From the NCBI GenBank assembly GCA_036502085.1, contig DASXZD010000041.1, positions 39,594 through 103,593 of the forward strand: 64,000 nucleotides of DNA. The letters run 5' to 3'. Source of the stretch: PALSA-505 sp036502085 (GTDB taxonomy: Bacteria > Actinomycetota > Actinomycetes > Streptosporangiales > Streptosporangiaceae). Positions 8,035 to 16,066 of the stretch are shown piece by piece. Both the position numbers and the translations under genes were made by a program. A model generated the notes under the pieces. The model ran no database searches and was not told where the DNA came from. It saw only the letters and a program-made list of their open reading frames with translations. Within the stretch, counting starts at the first letter, position 1; each line of letters begins with the position of its first letter.

Positions 8035-8867
8035 TGCCCGCCGTCGGGCTGGGCGAGATCGTGGCGCCGGTCAGCGCGGCCGGGCGGGGCGTCGGCGCGT
8101 TCAACGTCATCGGGATCGAGCACGCCGAGGCGATCATCGCGGGCGCGGAGGCGGCGGGCGCGCCGGTGGTGCTGCAGATCAGCGAGAACTGCGTGGCCTA
8201 CCACGGGACGCTGGCGCCGGTCGGGCAGGCCGCGCTGGCGATCGCGCGGGCCGCTGCCGTCCCGGTGGCCGTGCACCTGGACCATGCGACCAGCACGGAG
8301 CTGGTGCAGAGCGCGGCCGGGCTGGGGTTCGGTTCTGTCATGTATGACGCATCAGTGCGCAGTCATGCGGAGAACGTCCGGGCGACGGCCAGCATCGCGG
8401 CCTGGTGCCACGATCGCGGGATGTGGGTCGAGGCGGAGATCGGCGAGATCGGCGGCAAGGACGGCGTGCACGCCCCGAGCGCGCGGACCAGGCCGGATGA
8501 GGCCGCCGCCTACGCCGCCGCGACCGGCGTGGACGCGCTGGCGGTCGCGGTCGGCAGTTCGCACGCGATGCTCACCCGCGATGCCGTTCTTGACCTGGGT
8601 CTGATCGAAAGGATTCACGCCGCGGTCGGGATTCCGCTCGTCCTGCACGGTTCGTCGGGCGTGCCCGACGAAATGATCGCCGCGGGGGTCGGCGCCGGGC
8701 TCACGAAGATCAACATAGCGACGCAGCTGAACAAGGAGTTCACCGCGGCGATCCGCGCGTTCCTGGCCGCGGACGCCCAGGTCACAGACCCGCGCCGCTA
8801 CCTGGCCGCCGGCCGGGACGCGATCGCGCGGGAGGTCACCCGCCTGCTCCGCGTGATCGGTGCCTAA
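8034..8867 (+). CDS. Class II fructose/tagatose-bisphosphate aldolase family protein
   Basis: 277 residues, TIM-barrel zinc aldolase of the GatY/KbaY/FbaA type. It shows VGAFNVIGIEHAEAI at the N terminus, VHLDHAT (catalytic Asp and zinc His), AVAVGSSHAM (second zinc His) and LVLHGSSGVPDEM (third zinc His and phosphate loop). The closing TKINIATQLN is also typical. It splits a ketose-1,6-bisphosphate to dihydroxyacetone phosphate and glyceraldehyde-3-phosphate. With the two preceding genes it completes the tagatose-6-phosphate route. Its ATG overlaps the kinase stop by one base. It converges on the permease at 8864 with a four-base overlap. Confidence 0.88.
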   Translation: MPAVGLGEIVAPVSAAGRGVGAFNVIGIEHAEAIIAGAEAAGAPVVLQISENCVAYHGTLAPVGQAALAIARAAAVPVAVHLDHATSTELVQSAAGLGFGSVMYDASVRSHAENVRATASIAAWCHDRGMWVEAEIGEIGGKDGVHAPSARTRPDEAAAYAAATGVDALAVAVGSSHAMLTRDAVLDLGLIERIHAAVGIPLVLHGSSGVPDEMIAAGVGAGLTKINIATQLNKEFTAAIRAFLAADAQVTDPRRYLAAGRDAIAREVTRLLRVIGA

Positions 8868-9742
8868 GTCCCGGCCAGCCCGGTGGCGGCGACCGACCTG
8901 ACGAAGTAGCGCTGCGCCGCGAAGAAGATGATCAGCATGGGGATCAGGCTCATGACGTTGCCGGCCATCAGCAGCGGCCATTCGGTCGAGTGCGCGCCCT
9001 GGAATGTCGCCAGGCCGAGCGGCAGTGTCATCTGGTTCGTGGAGTCGATCGCGATAAGCGGCCACAGGAAGTTGTTCCACGAATCCAGGAAGGTCAGCGC
9101 GGCCAGCGTTGCGAGGGCGGGCATCGACAATGGCAGCACGATCCGCCACAGCACGGTCAGCCGATTCGCCCCGTCTACTCGGGCTGACTCTTCGTATTCA
9201 ACTGGAAGCGTTCGGAAAAATTGCCTGAGAAAGAAGACGCCGAAGGCGGTAGCCGCGTTCGGCACGATGAGCGCGCCGATGTGGTTGATCCCGATCCCGG
9301 CGAGCAGGTGAATGCCGAGCCATTTCGTGATGATGAACTGCGGGATCATCGTGACCTGGAATGGCACCATTAGCGTGGTCATGATCAGCACGAACAGGGC
9401 GCCCCGGCCGAGGAACCGAAGCCGGGCGAACGCGTAGCCGGCCAGCGAGCACAGCACCAGATTGCACAGCACGGTGGCGACGGCCACGACGGCGCTATTA
9501 ATGAAGAATCTTCCGAACGGTGCCGCGTGCAGCGCGTCCGGATAATTGGCGAACCTGATGACGTGCGGGGTCAGGACCGGCGGGAAGCGCAGCGCTTCGG
9601 CCGGCGTCTCGACCGAGGTCACGAGCAGCCAGATAAACGGGAAGATGAGAATCAGGCTGGCCGGCAGCAGCACCAGGTGCCATCCGCTGAACGGGAGCCT
9701 GAAACGGCGGCGGCGGGCGCCCGCGTGCGTCTGGGCGCTCAT
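8864..9742 (-). CDS. Sugar ABC transporter permease (MalG/UgpE type)
   Basis: 292 residues, six predicted membrane helices. The cytoplasmic coupling loop reads EESARVDGANRLTVLWRIVLP, the EAA-type motif that contacts the ATPase. Last gene of a three-gene importer operon (solute-binding protein, then two permeases). Its ATG overlaps the previous stop in ATGA. No ATP-binding subunit is encoded nearby, as is common for actinobacterial CUT1 importers that share a multi-use MsiK-type ATPase. Confidence 0.92.
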   Translation of the reverse strand: MSAQTHAGARRRRFRLPFSGWHLVLLPASLILIFPFIWLLVTSVETPAEALRFPPVLTPHVIRFANYPDALHAAPFGRFFINSAVVAVATVLCNLVLCSLAGYAFARLRFLGRGALFVLIMTTLMVPFQVTMIPQFIITKWLGIHLLAGIGINHIGALIVPNAATAFGVFFLRQFFRTLPVEYEESARVDGANRLTVLWRIVLPLSMPALATLAALTFLDSWNNFLWPLIAIDSTNQMTLPLGLATFQGAHSTEWPLLMAGNVMSLIPMLIIFFAAQRYFVRSVAATGLAGT

Positions 9743-10677
9743 GAGCGGTAATAAGTGAATCGCCGGCCGACCCGGAACTGGATCGCCGTGACCACCAGGA
9801 TGATGAGGAACAGGAAATAGGCGATGGCCGACGCGTAGCCGAAGTTGAAGTCCTGGAAGGCCTGCTCGTAAAGGTAATAAACCAGGACGCTGGTGCTGTT
9901 CAGCGGCCCGCCCTGGGTGCTCAGGTACACCTCGTCGAACAGCTGCAGCGCGTTGATCGTCAGCCAGACGGCCAGGAACAGCGAGGCCGGGCTGAGCAGC
10001 GGCAGCGTCACCCGCCGGAAGGTCTGCCAGCGGCTCGCGCCGTCGGTCGCGGCCGCGTCGATGAGCGGCTGCGGTATCCCCTGCAGCGCGGCGAGGTAGA
10101 TCACCACGGCGAACCCGGTCCAGCCCCAGATCGTCATGATGACGATCACGTAGAGCGCCTCGGACGGCGAGTTGAGGAACTGCTGCTGCGGGATGCCCAG
10201 CCGGTTGAACAGGTAGTTAACCACGCCGTAGGAGGGGTCGAACAGCCAGATGAAGACGATCGCCTCGCTGATCGTGGAGATCGCCATGGTCGCGTAGGCG
10301 GCGGTCCGGTAGAACGTGATGAACCGGATCTTCCGGTTCATCGCCATGGCCAGGAACAGCCCGGCGATCATCGTGCCGGGCACGAACAGCGCGGTGTAGA
10401 CGAGCGTGTGCCCGAGGGCCTGGGCGACGACCGGATCGTGCAGCATCGCGCGGTAGTTGCGCAGCCCGACGTACGGAGTGCTCGGTGAGAGCAGGTTATT
10501 GCGCTGGAACGACATGACCGCCGACCAGATGACGGGAACCGCGCCGAACAGCAGGATGATCGCGACTCCCGGCGTCACGAACGCCCAGCCGGCGAACTGC
10601 TCCGAGCCGGTGATCCGGGCGCGAGCACTGACCCGGGCGCGAGCGCTTCCCCGGGCGCGGGCGCGAGCTACGGTCAC
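9739..10677 (-). CDS. Sugar ABC transporter permease (MalF/UgpA type)
   Basis: 312 residues, six predicted helices, with the EAA loop IDAAATDGASRWQTFRRVTLP near residue 205. The start is the GTG at 10677, which overlaps the solute-binding protein stop as GTGA. The first 25 residues are an Arg/Ala repeat made by three 18-bp DNA units (10615-10668); the recognisable family homology begins at about FAGWAFVTPG. It forms the membrane channel with the permease encoded just downstream. Confidence 0.9.
   Translation of the reverse strand: MTVARARARGSARARVSARARITGSEQFAGWAFVTPGVAIILLFGAVPVIWSAVMSFQRNNLLSPSTPYVGLRNYRAMLHDPVVAQALGHTLVYTALFVPGTMIAGLFLAMAMNRKIRFITFYRTAAYATMAISTISEAIVFIWLFDPSYGVVNYLFNRLGIPQQQFLNSPSEALYVIVIMTIWGWTGFAVVIYLAALQGIPQPLIDAAATDGASRWQTFRRVTLPLLSPASLFLAVWLTINALQLFDEVYLSTQGGPLNSTSVLVYYLYEQAFQDFNFGYASAIAYFLFLIILVVTAIQFRVGRRFTYYRS
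10615..10668 (-). repeat. Three 18-bp tandem units encoding an Arg/Ala-rich permease N terminus
   Basis: CCGGGCGCGAGC recurs with 18-bp spacing at 10615, 10633 and (as CCGGGCGCGGGCGCGAGC) 10651. Read on the minus strand the units give ARAR-type residues at the permease N terminus, before the first membrane helix. Confidence 0.75.
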
Positions 10678-11972
10678 TGGTTGCCGGAGTTGGCGAGGAT
10701 CTGGTTCACCTGCTGCGCGGCGCTGGACAGCGCGGCCGCGGGCTGGCTCTTGCCGAGCAGCACGGACACGATCATGGTGCCGAGCGCCTGCGAGATCTTC
10801 GGATAGGTGGGGATCTGCGGGCGCGCCTGCCGGACGTTGCCCAGGTTGTTGATGAAGACGCCGACGCCGGGCAGGGCCTTGTTCATCGCCTGGTAGAACC
10901 CGGACGCATTCGCCACCGACTGCCGGATCGGGAGGTCTCCGGTGTGCAGCGAGAAGTAGTTGACCTGGGCCGGCGCGGAGAGCCAGAGCAGGAACTTCTC
11001 GGCCGCCTTGACCCGGGCCGAGCCGTTGTTGAAGATCACCCAGTTGTCCGGCCCCGAGATGGTCTGGTGCCCCCCGGACGAGCCAGGGAACGACGGCATG
11101 ATCTGCACGCCATCGTGCACGCTCGGGAACGAGGACAGGTCCCACGGACCGGTCACCAGCATGCCGATCTTGCCGGAGTTGAACAGGTTGGTGTAATCCG
11201 AGTCGGTCGGGTCCAGGTACATGGAGTGGTCGGTCACGGCCATCTGCTGCAAGGTCGTGAGCGCTTGCAGCCCGGCGGCGGAGTTGAAGGCAGCCTGCTT
11301 GTTGTCCGCGGACAGGAGCTTGCCGCCGGCCTCCCAGAGCAGCGCCTCCCAGTGCCAGACCGTGTCTTCGTTGCCCGGCGTCACGTAGGCCGTGCCGAAC
11401 TGCTTCTTGGCCGGGTCGGTCAGCTTCTGCGCGTCGGCGGCGAACTGCGACCAGGTCCAGCCGGGGCCGGGCGGCGTCAGGCCGGCCTGCGCGAACAGCG
11501 TCTTGTTGTAGACCACGGCGAGGTTGTCCACCAGCGCGGGGATGCCGATGACCCGGCCGCTGACCGTGGCGACGTCCCGCTCCCCCACCCAGAAGTCATT
11601 CCAGTTCACGCTGGGCTGGCTCACCAGGCTGGTCAGGTTCACCACCTGAGGGATCTGCGCGACGTTGGGCGCCCACGAACCGTACAGGTAGGCGATGTCG
11701 GGCACGCTGCCACCGCGCACGGCGGTCAGCACCTTCTGCAGCGAGTTGTCGTTGTTGACGTACAGGGACGTGACTTTCTGCCCCGGGTTCTGCTTCTCGT
11801 ACTCGCTGACCAGGTGGCTGAACGCCTTGCCCTCGGCGGCGGTGTATCCCTCCCAGATCTGGATCGAGTTGCCGCTGCCGCCGGACCCGCCGCCACTGCC
11901 CGCGCCGCAGGCGACCAGGCCGAGAGCGACCAGCGAGGAACCGATCATCACGCTGAGCCGGTGCGTTCTCAT
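10674..11972 (-). CDS. Sugar ABC transporter solute-binding lipoprotein
   Basis: 432 residues. A lipoprotein signal peptide ends in the lipobox LVAC at residues 19-22, followed by a Gly/Ser linker. The rest is an extracellular sugar-binding protein of the CUT1 class, with IQIWEGYTAAEGKAF, PDIAYLYGSW, GIPALVDNLAVVYNKTLF and GKIGMLVTGPWDL as typical landmarks. GGAGG five bases before the ATG supports the start. It heads the importer operon. The ligand is not predictable from sequence alone, but the location points to a galactoside or amino-sugar oligosaccharide. Confidence 0.93.
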   Translation of the reverse strand: MRTHRLSVMIGSSLVALGLVACGAGSGGGSGGSGNSIQIWEGYTAAEGKAFSHLVSEYEKQNPGQKVTSLYVNNDNSLQKVLTAVRGGSVPDIAYLYGSWAPNVAQIPQVVNLTSLVSQPSVNWNDFWVGERDVATVSGRVIGIPALVDNLAVVYNKTLFAQAGLTPPGPGWTWSQFAADAQKLTDPAKKQFGTAYVTPGNEDTVWHWEALLWEAGGKLLSADNKQAAFNSAAGLQALTTLQQMAVTDHSMYLDPTDSDYTNLFNSGKIGMLVTGPWDLSSFPSVHDGVQIMPSFPGSSGGHQTISGPDNWVIFNNGSARVKAAEKFLLWLSAPAQVNYFSLHTGDLPIRQSVANASGFYQAMNKALPGVGVFINNLGNVRQARPQIPTYPKISQALGTMIVSVLLGKSQPAAALSSAAQQVNQILANSGNQ

Positions 11973-12094
11973 GGTGTCCTCCGGGAAGCCGCGTCGACGA
12001 CTCTTGCTCGAATCATCGGCGTTTCAGACATCATCGCGCGTGACCGCGGGTCGATGTCAAGCCTTAACCAGCGTTTCCTGGGCTGCAGGTACTG

Positions 12095-12119
12095 CATAAT
12101 CTATGCTCGCTCTTGCTCG
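12095..12119 (+). promoter_or_regulatory. Putative -10 and TGCTCG operator before the GH4 gene
   Basis: A CATAAT hexamer at 12095-12100 could serve as a -10. It is followed at once by TGCTCG at 12104-12109 and again at 12114-12119, ten bases apart. The half-site is the complement of the CGAGCA repeats in front of the SIS gene. A repressor bound here would cover the transcription start. Confidence 0.4.
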
Positions 12120-12148
12120 CAGACCGATCGAATGTGACAATATTAAAC

Positions 12149-13444
12149 GTGATTAAGGTTGCGTTCATCGGCGCCGGCAGCATCGAGTTCACCCGTAACG
12201 TCGTCACCGACCTGTGCAGTTACCTCGAGATCCGGGACGGGCTGCATCTCGCGCTGCACGACATTGACGACAAGCGGCTCGCGCACGCCGACGAGCTGGC
12301 CCGCCGGATCGTCGCGCAGACCGGCGCCAGGGCCACCGTGACGTCCAGCGCCATCCGCGCCGAAGTGCTCGGTGGCGCGCACTACGTCATCAACGAGATC
12401 CAGGTCGGCGGGTACCCGGCCACCCGGCTGGACTTCGACATCCCGGCCCGGTACGGCCTGCGGCAGACCATCGCGGACACGCTGGGCATCGGCGGCATCT
12501 TCCGCGGGCTGCGGACGATACCCGTGGTGGTCGGACTGGGCCGCGACATGGCTGCACTGTGCCCCGACGCCTACCTGCTCAACTACACCAACCCGATGGC
12601 CATGCTCCCCTGGGCCGTCTACGAGGGGACCGAGTTCAGCCGGGTGTTCGGGCTCTGCCACTCGGTCAGGGACACGCACGGCTTCCTGGCCGGGCTGGTC
12701 GGTCTGGACCCGGCCGAGGTCAGCTTCGTCACGGCCGGCTTCAACCACCAGGCGTTCGTGCTCCGCTTCGAGCACGAGGGCAGGTCGCTGTACCCGCGGC
12801 TGACCGAGATCATAGAGGGCTCGCCCGAGCTGCAGCGGCGGGTGCGGGTGGAGCTGTTCCGCCGGTTCGGCTACTTCCCCACCGAGTCGAGCGAGCACTC
12901 GGCCGAGTACCTGCCGTGGTTCATGCGGCACGACGACCAGATCGAGCGGTTCCGCATCTTCGTCGGCGATTACCTGGCCCGCTCCGAGGAGAACCTGCGC
13001 GAGCTCGAGTCGCTGCGCCAGGCGCTCGACGACGGCACGCCGCTGGACCTTGAGCCGGCCAGCGAGCTGGCCTCGGAGTTCATCCATTCGCTGGAGACCG
13101 GCACCGAGCGCGAGATCTACGTCAACGTGCGCAACGACGGGCTGATCAGGAACCTGCCCGCCCAGGCATGCGTCGAGGTGCCGTGCGAGGTCGGCGGGCA
13201 CGGCGCGCGGCCGCGCGCGGTCGGCGCGCTGCCGGTCCAGCTCGCCGCGCTCAACCGCACCTTCCTCAACGTCGTGGAGCTGACCGTCCGGGCCGTGCTC
13301 GACGGCAGCAGGGAGCACGTCTACCAGGCGGCGCTGCTCGACCCGAACGCCGCGGCCACCCTGACCACCTCGCAGATCGTCGCCATGTGCGACGACCTGC
13401 TGGACGCCCACCGGGCGCTGCTCCCGCCGGCGCTCACCAGCTGA
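12149..13444 (+). CDS. Glycoside hydrolase family 4 (alpha-galactosidase/6-phospho-glycosidase type)
   Basis: 431 residues. GH4 enzymes use NAD+ and a divalent metal. Here the Rossmann start is VAFIGAGSIEFTRNVV, followed by EIQVGGYPATRLDFDIPA, LLNYTNPMAM, GLCHSV (metal-binding Cys) and AGFNHQAF (metal-binding His). The match is best to the MelA-like alpha-galactosidase branch, though other GH4 specificities use the same motifs. Start is taken at GTG 12149, directly before the conserved strand; a TTG at 12113 would lie inside the putative operator. It probably releases galactose-type units inside the cell for the locus at 4080-8867. Confidence 0.88.
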   Translation: MIKVAFIGAGSIEFTRNVVTDLCSYLEIRDGLHLALHDIDDKRLAHADELARRIVAQTGARATVTSSAIRAEVLGGAHYVINEIQVGGYPATRLDFDIPARYGLRQTIADTLGIGGIFRGLRTIPVVVGLGRDMAALCPDAYLLNYTNPMAMLPWAVYEGTEFSRVFGLCHSVRDTHGFLAGLVGLDPAEVSFVTAGFNHQAFVLRFEHEGRSLYPRLTEIIEGSPELQRRVRVELFRRFGYFPTESSEHSAEYLPWFMRHDDQIERFRIFVGDYLARSEENLRELESLRQALDDGTPLDLEPASELASEFIHSLETGTEREIYVNVRNDGLIRNLPAQACVEVPCEVGGHGARPRAVGALPVQLAALNRTFLNVVELTVRAVLDGSREHVYQAALLDPNAAATLTTSQIVAMCDDLLDAHRALLPPALTS

Positions 13445-13464
13445 CCCGCCGCCCCCTTATCCCG

Positions 13465-13506
13465 ACAGCACAGGAAAGACAGCACAGGAAAGACAGCACA
13501 GGAAAG
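13465..13506 (+). repeat. Three perfect 14-bp repeats carrying an AGGAAAG Shine-Dalgarno-like core
   Basis: ACAGCACAGGAAAG at 13465-13478, 13479-13492 and 13493-13506, immediately before the GTG at 13513. The last copy is in Shine-Dalgarno position, so this looks like a ribosome binding site in triplicate. Confidence 0.9.
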
Positions 13507-13512
13507 AGGCCA

Positions 13513-15267
13513 GTGAAAGCATTCCGGATCGCGGTCGCCGCCGTCTTAGTGACCTTCGCCGCCGTCCCGGCGGCGGGCGCGGCGAACGCCAGCGCGGTAG
13601 TCACCCAGCCGGCCCCGCCGGTCACCGCCAGCTCGTTCCCGCTGGAGCCCGCCGGGACCGCCCCCGCCGACGGTGACGGGCTGATCCCCAACCCGCAGAC
13701 GCCCACCGGCGCGCCGGCCGGGCCGCCCGGCTCGTGCACGGTCACGTTCGACGGCGGCAGCGGCAGCCCGTCCGACGCGGTGAACGCGTGGATCACCACC
13801 CACGAGAACACGATCGCCTCGACCACGGTGATCTGCCTGACCGGCACGTTCACCACGCCGCTGCACGTCTGGAGCAAGTCCTCGACGGCGCTGCTCGAGA
13901 TCGCTCAGGAGCCGGGGGCACCGCAGGCCACGTTCAGCCTGGGCAAGGTGCAGGCCGCGGACACCAACCCCAACCAGTTCTGGTCGGACTCGGGCGGGAT
14001 CAGCATCGTCGACTCGCGCAGCGTGGAGATCTACGGCCTGACCGTCCGGGGCTACTTCTGGGACGGCCCGCAGCACAGCCCGGCCGGCATTTACGTGACG
14101 GTGCGCAGCGACACCGCCAACCCGGTGCAGACCAAGAACCCGCACCTGTCCGCCTGCTTCCTGAACGGCGGCTCCTGCAGCGACATCTACATCATCAACA
14201 ACACCGTGTCCGGCATTGCCAACACCGCCGACGAGGTCTACAACAACCAGTCGGTGTGCGGCAAGGGCACGATCGACGGCTACGGCATCGCGGTGATCGC
14301 GGCGGGCAGCGCCACGTCGCAGCCGCTGCAGCACCTGGTCATCGAGGGCAACACGGTGACGGGCACGCGCACCGGGCAGAGCGAGACGGTGACCATCAAC
14401 GGCGACGTCACCGACTTCCTTGCCGCGGACAACGTGATCCACGACGCGGACAACATCGGGCTGGACACGATCGGCTGGGAGACCGGCACGGCGCAGGCCA
14501 ACCACGGCTACGTGGACGCCAACACGGTGTACAACGTGGACACCTGGAGCAACGCCGCCTACGGGAAGTGGAACGGAACCGCGTGCGTGGCCCGGCAGGA
14601 GAACGCGGCGGGTCTCTATGACGACGGCGCGTCCTACATCTGGATCAACGGCAACACCCTCTGGAACACCGACCAGGGCATCAACCTGGACGTCGAGACC
14701 GCGGGCAAGGAAACCGATCACCTGCTCGTCTCGGACAACACGGTCTACGACGATCCGGGGACGTCCAAGTCGGATCCGAGCACCGGGACCAACCCGCCGG
14801 GGACCGGCGGCACGTCGACGGTGGCGGGACACGATCCTTTCGCCTTGTACATCGACGCGTTCGGCAGCAAGGCGACGATCACCGACGTGTACGTGCACGA
14901 CAACACGCTGCAGAACCAGAGCCAGGACTACCTGACGCCCAGCGCCGGGATGCCGGTCATCGATCTCGGCGGGATCTGGTCGAACGTGCAAGTCTGGCAC
15001 AACACCATCTCCGGGAGGGGCGCCACCGACAGGTTCAACCCGCTGTTCGAGGTGGACAAGCAGCCGGCCGCCGGGACCAACACCGTGGACTGCAACAACT
15101 ACGAGAACCTGTCGACGGCGGCCAACACCGTCAACGGGAACTTCGCGCTGCCGAGCAACGACTGGCTCACGCTCGCGCAGTGGCAGGCGAACAACAAGCA
15201 CGGCTGGGATCCCGACAGCGAGGTCGGCGGATTCTCGGCCAGCTGCCCGGCGAACTCGATCCAGTAG
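13513..15267 (+). CDS. Secreted right-handed parallel beta-helix protein
   Basis: 584 residues starting at GTG. Residues 1-28 form a Sec signal peptide (KAFRIAVAAVLVTFAAVPAAGA). From about residue 165 onward there are repeated beta-helix rungs such as IYIINNTVSG, LVIEGNTVTG, LAADNVIHDADNIGLDTIG, IWINGNTLWNTDQGINLDVE, LLVSDNTVYDD and VQVWHNTISG. Such folds occur in polysaccharide lyases and other carbohydrate-active proteins; no catalytic signature can be assigned here. It follows the GH4 gene by 68 bp in the same orientation, so an extracellular glycan-related role in this locus is plausible. Confidence 0.85.
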   Translation: MKAFRIAVAAVLVTFAAVPAAGAANASAVVTQPAPPVTASSFPLEPAGTAPADGDGLIPNPQTPTGAPAGPPGSCTVTFDGGSGSPSDAVNAWITTHENTIASTTVICLTGTFTTPLHVWSKSSTALLEIAQEPGAPQATFSLGKVQAADTNPNQFWSDSGGISIVDSRSVEIYGLTVRGYFWDGPQHSPAGIYVTVRSDTANPVQTKNPHLSACFLNGGSCSDIYIINNTVSGIANTADEVYNNQSVCGKGTIDGYGIAVIAAGSATSQPLQHLVIEGNTVTGTRTGQSETVTINGDVTDFLAADNVIHDADNIGLDTIGWETGTAQANHGYVDANTVYNVDTWSNAAYGKWNGTACVARQENAAGLYDDGASYIWINGNTLWNTDQGINLDVETAGKETDHLLVSDNTVYDDPGTSKSDPSTGTNPPGTGGTSTVAGHDPFALYIDAFGSKATITDVYVHDNTLQNQSQDYLTPSAGMPVIDLGGIWSNVQVWHNTISGRGATDRFNPLFEVDKQPAAGTNTVDCNNYENLSTAANTVNGNFALPSNDWLTLAQWQANNKHGWDPDSEVGGFSASCPANSIQ

Positions 15268-15269
15268 CG

Positions 15270-15506
15270 TCAGGAGATCAGATCGTCAAAATCGCCGTCT
15301 TTGGCGCCTGCTAGGAAAGCCTCAATCTCGGCGTGGGTGTAGATCAGCACGGGGCCGCCGGAATCACGTGAGTTGCGCATCGCGATCTGGCCGTCGGGCA
15401 GGATCGCCAGCTCGATGCGGCCGTACTGGCCATCGCCGTGCCGGCCCGCCTGCCACTCGGCCTCGTGCAGGCCGACGTCCGGCATACCGTTATACACCCT
15501 CTGCAT
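15270..15506 (-). CDS. DUF397 domain protein (orphan)
   Basis: 78 residues with the small DUF397 domain: GRIELAILPDGQIAMRNSRD followed by the C-terminal IYTHAEIEAFLAGAKDGDFDDL. DUF397 genes normally pair with an XRE/DUF5753 regulator, as at 30855-31959 and 32726-33816. No such regulator adjoins this copy. Convergent with the beta-helix gene, two bases apart. Its upstream region holds the 40-bp-spaced repeats at 15534-15593. Confidence 0.85.
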   Translation of the reverse strand: MQRVYNGMPDVGLHEAEWQAGRHGDGQYGRIELAILPDGQIAMRNSRDSGGPVLIYTHAEIEAFLAGAKDGDFDDLIS

Positions 15507-15520
15507 TACCTGATCGTAAC

Positions 15521-15593
15521 ATGCACGTGCATCCGAACGTTAGGCAGCACGCGCATCATCATGCGCATAAGCACGAACGTTGGCACGCGCATC
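15521..15593. repeat. Palindromes and 40-bp-spaced direct repeats upstream of the DUF397 gene
   Basis: ATGCACGTGCAT (15521-15532) is a perfect 12-bp palindrome. CGAACGTT followed by GCACGCGCATC occurs at 15534-15557 and again at 15574-15593, 40 bp apart, with an ATGCGCAT palindrome between them. The stretch also reads as a His-rich peptide in frame with the secreted protein at 15665, but the repetition at DNA level and the position between divergent genes suit regulatory sites better. Confidence 0.5.
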
Positions 15594-15664
15594 GGCACGT
15601 ACGCCAGAAACTCCGGTCGCAGACGGCTCCAGATGGCTCACCATGCCCGGCATATGCTAATGCG

Positions 15665-16066
15665 ATGAAAGCCCGACACCGGTACATCGCGGTGCTCGCC
15701 CTGGTCATGGCGGGTCTTGCGTCCGTCACACTACCCGCCGCGGCCACTGCGTCAGCCAGCACGAGTCGGGATTGGGCCGCGCTGTACCAGGGCTCGAACG
15801 GGCCCAGCGCGGCCACCGCCATCGCGGCTGCCCTGCTGCTCGCCGGCCTAGCGCCAACCGCGGCTCACGCCACCGCTAGTTCCAGCCTGTGGACCGCGAC
15901 CTATCAGGGCACGTGGCGTACGCCGGCTAGTAAGCGCTGGGTCCGGGGTGGAACCGTTCGGGAAATCCAGGATGAAGATCCAGCGGCGGCTGGTCAGCCG
16001 GTGCCGGCCAGGCTGGCCCGGCCGATGTCCTGGCCGCCGGTGAACGCCGCCCACAGCGAGGCGTAG
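15665..16066 (+). CDS. Hypothetical small secreted protein with an internally duplicated signal-like segment
   Basis: 133 residues, no family recognised. Residues 6-31 look like a signal peptide (IAVLALVMAGLASVTLPAAA), followed by SRDWAALYQGS. The pattern then repeats: TAIAAALLLAGLAPTAAHAT followed by SSSLWTATYQGTW. The C-terminal 25 residues overlap the end of the exporter gene on the other strand and look unselected. An in-frame ATG at 15521 would add a His-rich 48-residue leader that I do not trust. The reading frame may be a true small gene or partly decayed. Confidence 0.35.
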   Translation: MKARHRYIAVLALVMAGLASVTLPAAATASASTSRDWAALYQGSNGPSAATAIAAALLLAGLAPTAAHATASSSLWTATYQGTWRTPASKRWVRGGTVREIQDEDPAAAGQPVPARLARPMSWPPVNAAHSEA

